Made by a program: the position numbers and the translations under genes. Positions 50,553 to 59,436 of a DNA stretch of 64,000 bases are shown here, piece after piece; within the stretch, counting starts at the first letter, position 1, and the number at the start of each line of letters is the position of its first letter. The notes under the pieces are model-generated. The model did not search any database, was not told the origin of the DNA, and saw nothing but the letters and a program-made list of their open reading frames with translations. This DNA comes from Rhodococcus sp040643435 (GTDB taxonomy: Bacteria > Actinomycetota > Actinomycetes > Mycobacteriales > Mycobacteriaceae), in assembly GCF_040643435.1 (NCBI RefSeq), contig NZ_JBEYUH010000012.1:62001-126000 (forward strand), written 5' to 3'.

Positions 50553-53500
50553 TCCCCTGTCACCTGCCTGCCTTCGTCGTGTGCGGGACAGCTCGACAGC
50601 ACCGGGCAATGCCGGCACCCGTCGTTGACCCTCGCAACGAATCGGGGGCCGCGGGTCGCGGCAGCGGCCTCGTGGATGATCTCGCGCCACTGGGCGAGAG
50701 CCTCGTCGTCGAGGGGCGGCTGCACACGCTGTGTCGCGCCTTCCTTGTTGTGGGGTTTCGCCACGAAGACCAGGCGCGCGCCACCTGGTGCCGCCGCCGG
50801 TTCGCCCTCGATCGCGCCGGCCGCCGCAGCCACCTGGTAGGCAGCGAGCTGAGCGTGATCTCGTGCGGCGTCCTTGGACACGGGGTTCTTCGCGGTCTTG
50901 ACGTCGATGACCACGGGACGGCCCTCGGCGTCTCGTTCGAGTCGGTCGATGCGGCCGCGGAGCCGCACACGGGGCTTGTCGCCGGAGTCGGGTTCGAGGA
51001 TGCCGTCGACCTTGACCTCGACGCCGATCTCGGTGAGCTCCCCGCGCGTGCCCTGCAACCAGGTCGAGAAGGTGTCGAGCATGCGGCGTGTGCGTTCGAG
51101 CTCACGTCGTGCATACCAATCTGCGCCCAGATCGACAGAGTCCCAAGCCTTCTCGAGCGCCTGGTCGATGCGTTCGGGCGGAATCCGTCCGGCGAGTGCC
51201 TGGACGAGGGTGTGCACGAGCGTGCCGGTCACGGCGTGACTGTTCTCCCCGTCGGAGCCGCCGTGACGCTCGAACATCCACCTCAGCGGACAGGTCGTGA
51301 GCTGCTCGACCGTGGACGGCGACAGCCGCACGACGTCGTCGTCGAGATCCCACAGTGGGTCTGCGGTGCTCGGATCGGCAGTGCCGTACCAGTCGTCCGG
51401 ATGGGCGCCGCGCACCCCGGCGCGGGCGAGCCGCGCGAGCTGCTGAGCCGCCCGCTGCTGCCGTTCGGGTTCTTCCTCCGCGACTTCCGGGTCGCACACC
51501 ACGCTGCGCAGTTCGGCGACGAGGGCGGGCAGGGCGAGCACCCTCGTCCGGACCTCCTCCGGAAGCCTCTCGTCGAGCGCCTCGGACTCGTCTATGCCAT
51601 CGGTGTCGCCGGCGAGCAGTTCGTCGACGAAACGCGACCGGAGGAGTTCGCTGTCGCCGCCCACCGAATCGACGGCGGTGACGAGAAGCCTCGTGCGGGC
51701 CCGGCTGCACGCGACGAGGAACAGTCGACGCTCGTCGGCCAGCAGCGGCGCGGTACGAGAGAGCCGGGCGCCGGTCTCCTCTCCCCCGTCGGCGCCGGAG
51801 ACGGCGTCGATCAGCGCCTCGATGCCGAGGAGGGTGCCCCGCGCCCGCAGGCTCGGCCACAGTCCTTCCTGGACGCCGGCGACCACGACGACCTCCCATT
51901 CCCTGCCGGCGGCCGAATGCGCGCTGAGGACCGTCACAGCTTCCGCCTCGGCGGCGGCGCGGGTCCGGATCGTGCCGGGAATCTCCTGTTCGGTGAGATA
52001 GTCGACGAATCCGGCGATCTGTGCGCGCGGCAGCCGATCGACGTAGTCGGCAGCGGCATCGAACAGGGCGACGACCCCGTCCAGATCGCGATCGGCCTGC
52101 GCGCCGATCGGCCCGCCCCAGGCCGACGCAGCGGCCCATCGCCGTTCGAGTGCGGTGGCCTGCCAAGCCTCCCACAACACGTCCTCGAGTCCACCCCCAC
52201 GCAACGCCGCCGAGCGCGCCTTGCGCAGCACAGCGAGCACCTTCTTCAGCGGTGCGACCTCGACGTCGGTCAGACCGCGCACGAGATGCGCGTTCTCGGC
52301 GGTGTCGTCGCCCTCGGTGAGGAGAAGGCGGAGCAGTTCGGCCGAATCGCGGTCGCTACCCGAATCCAGTTCGACACGCCGCAGTCCGCGCCGCAGTCTT
52401 CGCAGCGCAACCGGTTCGGCCCCACCGATCGGACCGGACAGCAGAGCGAGCGCTTCTTCGGCGCCGAAGCCACGACCCGACACCGCGCGCAGCACGAGCA
52501 GCAATGCCGCAACGCTGTGCTGCCGGGCGAGTGGAAGCTCGGAAGCGGCGGTCGTCATCGGGACACCTGCCGCGAGCAACGCGCGCCGCAGTGGGGCGAG
52601 CACCCGCGGCACGGATCGGACGACGATCGCCATCTCCGACCACGGCACCCCGTCCACCAGATGAGCCCGGCGCAGTGTGTCGGCCACCAGAGCCGCCTCC
52701 TTCGCCTGCGACGAACACACCGCCACCCGCACGCGGCCGGGATCACCGTCCCGGTCGCCCGGCTCGGCCACGCCTCGGTCGCGATGCTCGGCCACGCCTC
52801 GGTGTGGCGGCAGGCCCGGCAGCCTGCGGGCGATGCCGTCGGTGAGCGTCGCTACCTCCGGATCGGCCCGATGATTGACGCCCAACACGATCCTCCGCGA
52901 CCCGTCTGCCTCCCCGAGATCCTCGAGGAACGTCGTGTCGGCACCGCGGAAGCCGAACACACCTTGATCAGGATCGCCTGCGACAGTGCTCGTGCGCGTG
53001 CCCGTCCCGATCACCCGCACGAGATCGGCCGCCTGAGGATCGAGATGCTGGGCGTCGTCGACGAGCAGATGACGGATCCGGCCGCGTTCGGAGGCGAGCA
53101 GATCAGGGTCGGTGGCGAACGCTGCGAGCGCCGCACCGACGAGTTCGGCGGCGTCGAGCGCCGGAGCGGTGGCCTCGGGGGCCTCGAGACCGACCGCACC
53201 GCGCAGGAGCATCACCTGCTCGTAGCGCTGCGCGAAACGTCCGGCCGCGACCCACTCCGGCCGATCACGGCGCTCACCCAGTGCGACGAGATCTTCCGGG
53301 CCGAGTCCGCGTTCGTTTGCGCGCAACATCAGATCGCGCAGTTCGACGGCGAAGCCCGTCATGCCGAGGGCCGGACGCAGCCGTTCGGGCCACATCCCCG
53401 CGCCGTCGTCGATGTCGCCGCGCAGCAGTTCGCGCAGCACGGCGTCCTGTTCGGCACCGGTGATCAGACGTGGCGGCGGGTTGTTGTGCGCCGACGCCTG

Positions 53501-53977
53501 CAGGCGCAGAACCGCGAAAGCGTACGAGTGGACCGTGCGGACGAGCGGCTCACGCGTCGCACGGCGAACCGCACCGCCGCCGAGCGCGAGCAGACCGGCC
53601 GTGATCGCCCCACGCACAGCGGTCGCTGCCCGTCGCGAATGGGTGAGGATCAGCACCGATTCGGGGTCGGCACCGTTCGCGATGCGATGGACCGCGAGAT
53701 CGACGAGCAGGGACGTCTTCCCTGTGCCGGGCCCACCGAGAACCTGCCAGGGCCGCCAGCGGGGCGCGGGAGGAGCATCGTCGAACACCACGCGCACGTC
53801 GTCGGGCCACTCGCGCACCGCCGGCGCCTCGTCGCGCCTGCGCACCAGCTTTGCGGAGGGGCGACGGACGCGATCGGGTACCTGGGGTTCGGACATGCGC
53901 GAGACGGCTGCGGGCAGGTCGGCGGCCTGCGACCGCGGTGGGTGCAGGTCGGGGGTGCCGGTGTCGACGTCGAGCAT
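50549..53977 (-). CDS. adnA: AdnA subunit of the AdnAB helicase-nuclease
   Basis: A 1142-residue partner of AdnB. Walker A GGPGTGKTS (81-89); Walker B reads LLVDDAQHLDP instead of DEYQ/DEAQ, so its motor may be weak, consistent with AdnB being the main motor. The nuclease domain has LRGRIDRLERD and VVIDVKTAK. Four cysteines that may ligate an iron-sulfur cluster occur in TTCPLRWMF and CRHCPVLSSCPAH. The start ATG 53977 is the earliest; the N-terminal 60 residues are poorly conserved. First gene of the adnA-adnB-hydrolase operon. Confidence 0.94.
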   Translation of the reverse strand: MLDVDTGTPDLHPPRSQAADLPAAVSRMSEPQVPDRVRRPSAKLVRRRDEAPAVREWPDDVRVVFDDAPPAPRWRPWQVLGGPGTGKTSLLVDLAVHRIANGADPESVLILTHSRRAATAVRGAITAGLLALGGGAVRRATREPLVRTVHSYAFAVLRLQASAHNNPPPRLITGAEQDAVLRELLRGDIDDGAGMWPERLRPALGMTGFAVELRDLMLRANERGLGPEDLVALGERRDRPEWVAAGRFAQRYEQVMLLRGAVGLEAPEATAPALDAAELVGAALAAFATDPDLLASERGRIRHLLVDDAQHLDPQAADLVRVIGTGTRTSTVAGDPDQGVFGFRGADTTFLEDLGEADGSRRIVLGVNHRADPEVATLTDGIARRLPGLPPHRGVAEHRDRGVAEPGDRDGDPGRVRVAVCSSQAKEAALVADTLRRAHLVDGVPWSEMAIVVRSVPRVLAPLRRALLAAGVPMTTAASELPLARQHSVAALLLVLRAVSGRGFGAEEALALLSGPIGGAEPVALRRLRRGLRRVELDSGSDRDSAELLRLLLTEGDDTAENAHLVRGLTDVEVAPLKKVLAVLRKARSAALRGGGLEDVLWEAWQATALERRWAAASAWGGPIGAQADRDLDGVVALFDAAADYVDRLPRAQIAGFVDYLTEQEIPGTIRTRAAAEAEAVTVLSAHSAAGREWEVVVVAGVQEGLWPSLRARGTLLGIEALIDAVSGADGGEETGARLSRTAPLLADERRLFLVACSRARTRLLVTAVDSVGGDSELLRSRFVDELLAGDTDGIDESEALDERLPEEVRTRVLALPALVAELRSVVCDPEVAEEEPERQQRAAQQLARLARAGVRGAHPDDWYGTADPSTADPLWDLDDDVVRLSPSTVEQLTTCPLRWMFERHGGSDGENSHAVTGTLVHTLVQALAGRIPPERIDQALEKAWDSVDLGADWYARRELERTRRMLDTFSTWLQGTRGELTEIGVEVKVDGILEPDSGDKPRVRLRGRIDRLERDAEGRPVVIDVKTAKNPVSKDAARDHAQLAAYQVAAAAGAIEGEPAAAPGGARLVFVAKPHNKEGATQRVQPPLDDEALAQWREIIHEAAAATRGPRFVARVNDGCRHCPVLSSCPAHDEGRQVTGE
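52762..52803. repeat. 24-base in-frame tandem repeat within adnA
   Basis: GCTCGGCCACGCCTCGGT occurs at 52762-52779 and again at 52786-52803, a 24-base period. In protein it gives RGVAEHRD followed by RGVAEPGD, an eight-residue duplication in a surface linker. It looks like a length-variable site. Confidence 0.75.
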
Positions 53978-54054
53978 GCCTCCATCCCATCAGACCGGTA
54001 CGACAGATCCGGCCCCCGGTGCGCGACGCCACCACGACTGCGATAGTGGTCGGC

Positions 54055-54840
54055 GTGAGCGCCGAGAACCTTCTGCACACCCACCTGTTCGGACCCGCCG
54101 ACGGCCCGGAGGTCCTCGCCCTGCACGGGCTCACCGGTCACGGCCGGCGGTGGCGGAACCTCGCCGAAACGCACCTGCCGCACGTGCGGTTCGTCGCCCC
54201 CGACCTGCGCGGACACGGACGGTCGCCGTGGACTCCCCCGTGGTCCTTCGAAGCACACGTCGCCGATCTGACAGCGGTGCTGGACGCATACACCACCGGA
54301 CCCGTCACCGTCGTGGGCCACTCGTTCGGTGGTGCGCTCGCGCTGCATCTCGCAGCCGCGGTCCCCGACCGGGTGCGCGCACTCGTGCTCCTCGATCCGG
54401 CGATCGGGCTCCCTGCCGAGCGGATGCTGGAGATCGCCGACCTCACGCTCCGCCATCCCGACTACACGGACGAGGCCGAAGCCCGCGCAGAGAAGGTGTA
54501 CGGCGACTGGAGTGAGGTCGCCCCCGAACTCCTCGACGAGGAGATCGCCGAACACCTCGTCGAACTCGACTCGGGCCGCGTGAACTGGCGACTGTGCGTC
54601 CCCGCACTCGTCGCGTCGTGGGGCGAACTCGCGCGCGAACCCGTCCTGCCGCCCGCTGGACTCCCGACGATCCTGGTGCAGGCCGGCAAGGTGCAGCCCC
54701 CGTACACCACCCCTGCCTTCCGGCGTGCCCTCGCGGAGCGACTCGGCGACGCGCTCACCACGCTCGAATTCGACTGTGACCACATGATCGAGCAGGCACG
54801 TCCTGCCGAGACCGCCGAACTCCTCGCCCGGACGGTGTAG
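54055..54840 (+). CDS. Alpha/beta-hydrolase, LipV-like esterase
   Basis: A 261-residue lipase/esterase-like protein. Oxyanion HGLTGHGRRW, nucleophile VVGHSFGGALAL (Ser90), and His in DCDHMIEQ near the C-terminus. Matches the position of lipV (Rv3203) beside adnA in M. tuberculosis. GTG 54055 is preferred. It is followed after three bases by the alkyltransferase-like gene, so the two are probably cotranscribed. Confidence 0.85.
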   Translation: MSAENLLHTHLFGPADGPEVLALHGLTGHGRRWRNLAETHLPHVRFVAPDLRGHGRSPWTPPWSFEAHVADLTAVLDAYTTGPVTVVGHSFGGALALHLAAAVPDRVRALVLLDPAIGLPAERMLEIADLTLRHPDYTDEAEARAEKVYGDWSEVAPELLDEEIAEHLVELDSGRVNWRLCVPALVASWGELAREPVLPPAGLPTILVQAGKVQPPYTTPAFRRALAERLGDALTTLEFDCDHMIEQARPAETAELLARTV

Positions 54841-54843
54841 CCG

Positions 54844-55194
54844 GTGGTCACCACGGACGAACAGATCGAGCGGGTTCGCGAACTCGTCGCCTCCGTGCCT
54901 GCGGGCCGGGTCGTGACCTACGGCGACCTCGCCGATGCCGCCGGCCTGTCGAGTGCGCGCACCGTGGGCTGGATCATGCGCACCGACTCGGCCGACCTGC
55001 CGTGGCATCGGGTGGTACCGGCCTCCGGCAGACCGGCCGCGCACATAGCCCGACGGCAGCTCGCACGCCTCGAGCTCGAGGGTGTGCCGATCACCGGCGA
55101 CAGGGTGGACCTTCTCCGGGCCCGGCACCACTTCCCGCCGCGGGCGCCCCGCTCAGGCGAGCACGGCGACGAGCCAGGCGCAGACGACGAGTAG
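54844..55194 (+). CDS. Alkyltransferase-like (ATL) DNA-binding protein
   Basis: A 116-residue protein with the DNA-binding fold of O6-alkylguanine-DNA alkyltransferase (MGMT). The active-site PCHRV is replaced by PWHRVV (Trp54), the hallmark of ATL proteins, which bind alkylated guanine and hand it to nucleotide-excision repair without transferring the alkyl group. The helix-turn-helix region includes PAGRVVTYGDLADAAGL and the Arg finger in SARTVG. GTG 54844. Confidence 0.88.
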   Translation: MVTTDEQIERVRELVASVPAGRVVTYGDLADAAGLSSARTVGWIMRTDSADLPWHRVVPASGRPAAHIARRQLARLELEGVPITGDRVDLLRARHHFPPRAPRSGEHGDEPGADDE

Positions 55195-55304
55195 TTCCGT
55201 CGCGGCGAACCAGGCGGTCCCGGTGCGCGGACGTGGCCGACCGGCAGCGTACGAGGTACGGGTGCGATCGGGTCGTGAGCGGCCGAATCAGGCAGCATGA
55301 AGGC

Positions 55305-57041
55305 ATGAGCACGCTGACCCACGTCGAAGCCGTGATCGTCGCGGGAGGTCGCGCCACCCGCATGGGAGGTGTGGACAAACCCGCTCTGACCGTGGGGGGA
55401 CGCAGGATGCTCGACACCGCACTCGCGGCGGTCGACGGTTGTGCACGGGTCACGGTGGTCGGCCCGTACCGCGACGATCTGGATCCGCACGTACTGCAGA
55501 TCCAGGAAACGCCACCCGGCGCGGGCCCCCTCGCAGCATTGGCGGCCGCCGATCCGGTCGCGGATCTCGTCGTCGTTCTCGCCGCCGACCTGCCGTTCAT
55601 CACTCCGACGACCGTCACGGTGCTGCTCGAAGCCCTGAACGAAAACACACCGGCCGAGGCCGCCTTCGCGGTGGACGACGCCGGGCGGTTGCAGTTCCTG
55701 CTCGCCGCATGGCGGACGCCGGCCCTGGCCGCGCGTTTGTCGGCCCTGACCGGCGACGTGACGAACCGGCCCATGAAGTCCCTGCTGCCCGAACGGTATG
55801 TCACCGTGGTGGTGTCCGAGGCCACCGACTGTGACACCCCCGACGATCTGCACGCGGCACGCACCGAGAACGCGACCGCCGTTGTGGCCGCCGATCCGGA
55901 CGAGGCACGCAGAGTTCTTCGAGAATCGTTGTCACCGTTGCCTTCCCGTACCTCCTCCATCGAGGATGCGCGTAACGCCACACTGGCCGCACCGCTCGTC
56001 GCCGCGGAGGCGCTGCCACGCCTTCCGATCTCGGCCATGGACGGCTACGCCGTCGCCGGCGATGCACCGTGGTTGCTGCGCGACGAGATCCGCTATGCGG
56101 GCGACGGGCAGCCACTCGCCCTCCGCGACGGGGAGGCTGCCCGGATCGCGACCGGCGCGCACCTGCCGATCGGCGCGACCGCTGCCGTACGGGACGAATT
56201 CGTCCGTGTCGAGGGCGGTCTCGTCACCCGCCTTCCCGACGCGCCCGTCCGGAACGACGCACGCCGCCGCGGTGAGGACTGGGAGCCGGGAGCAATTCTC
56301 GCAGAGGCCGGAACTGCCGTGGGACCCGCGATCGCCTCGGTCGCTGCGAGCGGTGAGGTGATGCAGGTGCAAGTGCGGGGCCCGCTGCGGGTCCACATCG
56401 CCCTCACCGGCGACGAGATCCGGCGCACCGGGCCACTGCGGGAGGGACAGACCCGCGACTCGCTCGGACCGGTGTTACCGGATTTCGTCCGCTGGTGCGG
56501 CGCGGAGGTCACCGGCGAGGGCCATCTGCGCGATACCGCGGAGGGATTCGACGCATTGTTCGCGGGGACGGACGCCGACGCGATCGTGATCGTCGGCGCT
56601 ACGGGCGGCGGCGCCGCCGATCAATTGCGTGCAGCACTGACGAGGGCGGATGCACAGGTGGTCGTCGAGCGCGTCCGATGCAAGCCGGGGGGCTCGCAGG
56701 TCGCGGCGACGCTGCCGGACGGCCGCGCCGTGCTGGGGCTGCCGGGCAATCCGGTGGCGGCGGTGTCGACGCTGCTCGTGATGCTGCCCGCGATCGTCGA
56801 AGGCCGCACACTCCGCACACCCTCGGCGCCGCTGACGGGCGCGCTGGCCAATGCTTCCGAGGTGGTCGGCGAAATCACGCGGTTGCTCCCCGCCCGTCAG
56901 GATCGGAGCGGACTATGGTGGTGCGACAACGCTGTTCGCACAGCACATCTGGCCGGACTCATCGGACGTACCGCGATCGCGGTGGTGCCGCCCGGAATCT
57001 CGGACGGCGATCTCGTGGAACTGTTCCTACTCCCCCACTGA
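55305..57041 (+). CDS. MobA-MoeA fusion: molybdenum cofactor guanylyl-transfer and Mo insertion
   Basis: A 578-residue two-domain protein. Residues 1-195 resemble MobA: GGRATRMGGVDKP (14-26), TPPGAGPLAAL, and AADLPFITPTT. Residues about 215-578 are MoeA-like: PRLPISAMDGYAVAG, RIATGAHLPIGATA, ALTGDEIRRTG, and LPGNPVAAVSTLLVMLP. The MoeA loop, usually GGVSVGxxD, reads GATGGGAADQL. Together they would insert molybdate and attach GMP or a related nucleotide. ATG 55305 preceded by a modest AAGG. Converges with CbiX six bases on. Confidence 0.88.
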   Translation: MSTLTHVEAVIVAGGRATRMGGVDKPALTVGGRRMLDTALAAVDGCARVTVVGPYRDDLDPHVLQIQETPPGAGPLAALAAADPVADLVVVLAADLPFITPTTVTVLLEALNENTPAEAAFAVDDAGRLQFLLAAWRTPALAARLSALTGDVTNRPMKSLLPERYVTVVVSEATDCDTPDDLHAARTENATAVVAADPDEARRVLRESLSPLPSRTSSIEDARNATLAAPLVAAEALPRLPISAMDGYAVAGDAPWLLRDEIRYAGDGQPLALRDGEAARIATGAHLPIGATAAVRDEFVRVEGGLVTRLPDAPVRNDARRRGEDWEPGAILAEAGTAVGPAIASVAASGEVMQVQVRGPLRVHIALTGDEIRRTGPLREGQTRDSLGPVLPDFVRWCGAEVTGEGHLRDTAEGFDALFAGTDADAIVIVGATGGGAADQLRAALTRADAQVVVERVRCKPGGSQVAATLPDGRAVLGLPGNPVAAVSTLLVMLPAIVEGRTLRTPSAPLTGALANASEVVGEITRLLPARQDRSGLWWCDNAVRTAHLAGLIGRTAIAVVPPGISDGDLVELFLLPH

Positions 57042-57047
57042 CGATTT

Positions 57048-57779
57048 TCAGTCGCGGCGACGGGAGGATCCCACGAGCGCGGCCGAACGCATCGCGTCCA
57101 CCGCGGAACGGTAACGCCGGACCACGAGGTCTACGACGGATTCGGCGACTCCTATCGGCGCGGCGACACCGTCGGCACCGGACTCGTACAACCGGCGATG
57201 GAACAGCCCGTCCGCGAGGAGATAGGACGCCACGAAAACACGCTTTGCGCCGCTCGCTCGCATCTCGTCCACGACGGTCGCGACGCGCGGCTCACCGGTC
57301 GCGATCCATCCCACCCGCACCGGAGTGCGCACGAGTGCCGACACCATCTGCGCAGTCACGTGCACGTCGCGGCGAGCCCGAGCATCGGACGAGCCCGCCG
57401 CCGCCAGGACCACGGCGTCTCCCTCCGCCCAGCCGGTTCGGCGCAACCGATCGACCAACACGCGTGCGAGTACCGGATCGGGACCGAGTGCGCGCGTAAT
57501 CTTCACCGCATCGTTCCCACTCGCCGCGACCTCACGCGGAACGTCGGTGTGGACGTGATAACCGGAGGCGAGAAAAGCGGGGACGAGCACTGTCGGGCGA
57601 GCTGCGTCGCGCAGGGCCTCGGACGGAGAGGGGCCGAGGACGTCGACGAATGCGACCCGGGTGGGACCGATGCGAACGGAGACAGCGTCGGCGAGCGCCG
57701 CGATCATGTCCACACCACGCGGATTCCGGGTGCCGTGGGCGACCAGCAACAGTGCCGGGTCGATGGGCGCGCCGGTCAT
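57048..57779 (-). CDS. Sirohydrochlorin chelatase-like (CbiX/SirB) protein
   Basis: A 243-residue class II chelatase. Active-site His is in VAHGTRNPRG (N-terminal half), and metal-binding His residues in SGYHVHTDVP. In this operon it likely inserts Fe2+ into sirohydrochlorin to supply siroheme to NirB. Overlaps the HemD-like gene by four bases (ATGA, 57776-57779). Last gene of the nir operon. Confidence 0.88.
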   Translation of the reverse strand: MTGAPIDPALLLVAHGTRNPRGVDMIAALADAVSVRIGPTRVAFVDVLGPSPSEALRDAARPTVLVPAFLASGYHVHTDVPREVAASGNDAVKITRALGPDPVLARVLVDRLRRTGWAEGDAVVLAAAGSSDARARRDVHVTAQMVSALVRTPVRVGWIATGEPRVATVVDEMRASGAKRVFVASYLLADGLFHRRLYESGADGVAAPIGVAESVVDLVVRRYRSAVDAMRSAALVGSSRRRD

Positions 57780-58915
57780 GGGTGCATCGCTTCCGGATCG
57801 ACGGCGAGGCGGTAACCGCGCTTGACGACCGTCTGCACGATCGCCGGGGCGCCCAGTGCCGAACGCAACCGCGCCACAGCGGTTTCGACTGCATGGGTGT
57901 CTCCGCCCCCACCCGGCAGCGCTGCGAGCAACTCCTCGCGGGAGACGACGCGCCCTGCCCGCGCGACGAGGGCACGCATCAGCGCCATCCCGGCAGGCGG
58001 AAGGCAGCGCACGGTGCCGTCGACGATCACGGAACGCCCCCGCGGGCTGAGGACATGGCCACCGGCTTCGATGCGAACGGCCCGCCGCGGCAGGTCCTCC
58101 GCGATGTGCCGGGCCAGCGAGCCCAACCGTGCGCGTGTGGGCATGGTGACGGGAACGTCGAGTTCGGCGAACGGCGCCGCGGTGACGGGACCGACACACA
58201 CTGCGGTGACGCCGGTGCGCAACGCGCGCAGCATCGGTTCGAGCGTCCCGGTTTCCTTGGCGCGCATGAGCATCGACGCGACCGCCGGTGCGCTGGTGAA
58301 ACTCACGGCGTCGAGTCCGTATTCGACGATCTGCTCGATCATGCGGTCGAGTGCGGTGAGATCCTCGGGCGCCGTCCACCGGTATACGGGCACGGGGACG
58401 ACGTCCGCGCCGGCAACACGCAGCGCCTCGCACAGGTCGGTGCCGGGCTCCCACTCGGTCCGCTCACCGTGCAGTTGCACCGCGATGCGGCTGCCGGCGA
58501 CGCCTTCCGCCAGCAGAAGTTCGAGCAGCTCGGCGGACGATTCGGAGGACGGAGACCATTCCTCGCGGAGTTCCGCCGCTCGGATCGCACCGGTGACCTT
58601 GGGCCCTCGGGCGAGGATCCGGCTCGCACCCAGTGCCTGCGTGAGCTCGTCGGCGAGTCCCCATCCTTCGGCCGCACCCATCCACCCCCGGAACCCGATG
58701 GCGGTGGTGGCGATCGTGATGTCCGGGGGTTGCGCGACGATGCAGCGGGTGACGCGCTCGAGTTCGTCGTCGTCGGACAGCGGGATGATACGGATCGCGG
58801 GGGCGTGGACGACCTCGGCGCCACGCCTGGCGAGAAGCGTGGCGAACTCGTCCGCGCGCCGTGCCGCCGTCACTCCGACGGTGAAGCCCCGCAGCGGCGC
58901 GTTGTCGTCGCTCAC
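57776..58915 (-). CDS. Uroporphyrinogen-III synthase-like protein fused to a winged-helix DNA-binding domain
   Basis: A 379-residue fusion. Residues 1-265 resemble HemD: FTVGVTAARRADEFATLL, LARGPKVTGAIRAAELR and VYRWTAPEDLTALDRMI, with the two-domain layout. Residues about 280-379 are an OmpR/PhoB-type winged helix: LPPAGMALMRALVARAGRVVS, VETAVARLRSALG, VVKRGYRLAVD. Such fusions in actinobacterial nitrite-assimilation clusters (NnaR-like) regulate nirBD and narK with GlnR. It may be a regulator that retained the HemD fold; enzyme activity is uncertain. GTG 58915 overlaps nirD by four bases. Confidence 0.85.
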   Translation of the reverse strand: MSDDNAPLRGFTVGVTAARRADEFATLLARRGAEVVHAPAIRIIPLSDDDELERVTRCIVAQPPDITIATTAIGFRGWMGAAEGWGLADELTQALGASRILARGPKVTGAIRAAELREEWSPSSESSAELLELLLAEGVAGSRIAVQLHGERTEWEPGTDLCEALRVAGADVVPVPVYRWTAPEDLTALDRMIEQIVEYGLDAVSFTSAPAVASMLMRAKETGTLEPMLRALRTGVTAVCVGPVTAAPFAELDVPVTMPTRARLGSLARHIAEDLPRRAVRIEAGGHVLSPRGRSVIVDGTVRCLPPAGMALMRALVARAGRVVSREELLAALPGGGGDTHAVETAVARLRSALGAPAIVQTVVKRGYRLAVDPEAMHP

Positions 58916-59346
58916 GAACCCTCTCCGGCCGCACCATCGTGCCGGTGGCCCTCCGGAAGGAGGCTGTGAATCTGGACGACGCCCGCCCACACGCGTACGC
59001 CGTAGACGGGCAGCCGCACCGACGGATCGTCGAGGCAGCGGCCGTCGTCCAGGGAGAAGACCTGCTTCAGCAGCGGGGACGCCACCGTCGGTTCTCCGGC
59101 CCGGTCACCGACGATGCCCCGCGATATCACCGCGGCACGGCCGAACGGATCGAAGTTGCCCACTGCGCGCAACGTTCCGTCGTCGAGCAGAAACAGTGCG
59201 ACCTGCTCGCCACCTCGCAGCAGTACCGCCACGCCGCGACCGGGAATGAGGTGGCTGACCGGACAGGCCGAGGTCCATTCCAGCCGTCCGTCGAACACGC
59301 TGTCGCGTGCCGAGCCCCCAACGGTGTGCGTCTCCATGACGGTCAT
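58912..59346 (-). CDS. nirD: Assimilatory nitrite reductase small subunit NirD
   Basis: A 144-residue Rieske-fold protein lacking the iron-sulfur cysteine/histidine ligands, as is normal for bacterial NirD. Key segments: RLEWTSACPVSHLIPGRG, FDPFGRAAVISRGIVGD, ASPLLKQVFSLDDGRCLDD, LPVYGVRVWAGVV. It assists NirB in reducing nitrite to ammonium. ATG 59346 preceded by RBS AAGGGAGGAC. Sits between nirB (90 bases) and the HemD-like gene (GTGA overlap). Confidence 0.94.
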   Translation of the reverse strand: MTVMETHTVGGSARDSVFDGRLEWTSACPVSHLIPGRGVAVLLRGGEQVALFLLDDGTLRAVGNFDPFGRAAVISRGIVGDRAGEPTVASPLLKQVFSLDDGRCLDDPSVRLPVYGVRVWAGVVQIHSLLPEGHRHDGAAGEGS

Positions 59347-59436
59347 GCTGTCCTCCCTTGAAACTGCTGTCCTGAAGTCTGTGCGTCAGGTGTTACCAGT
59401 GCGTTACCCGAGCGTTCCCGCGGAGTTATCGCTCCC

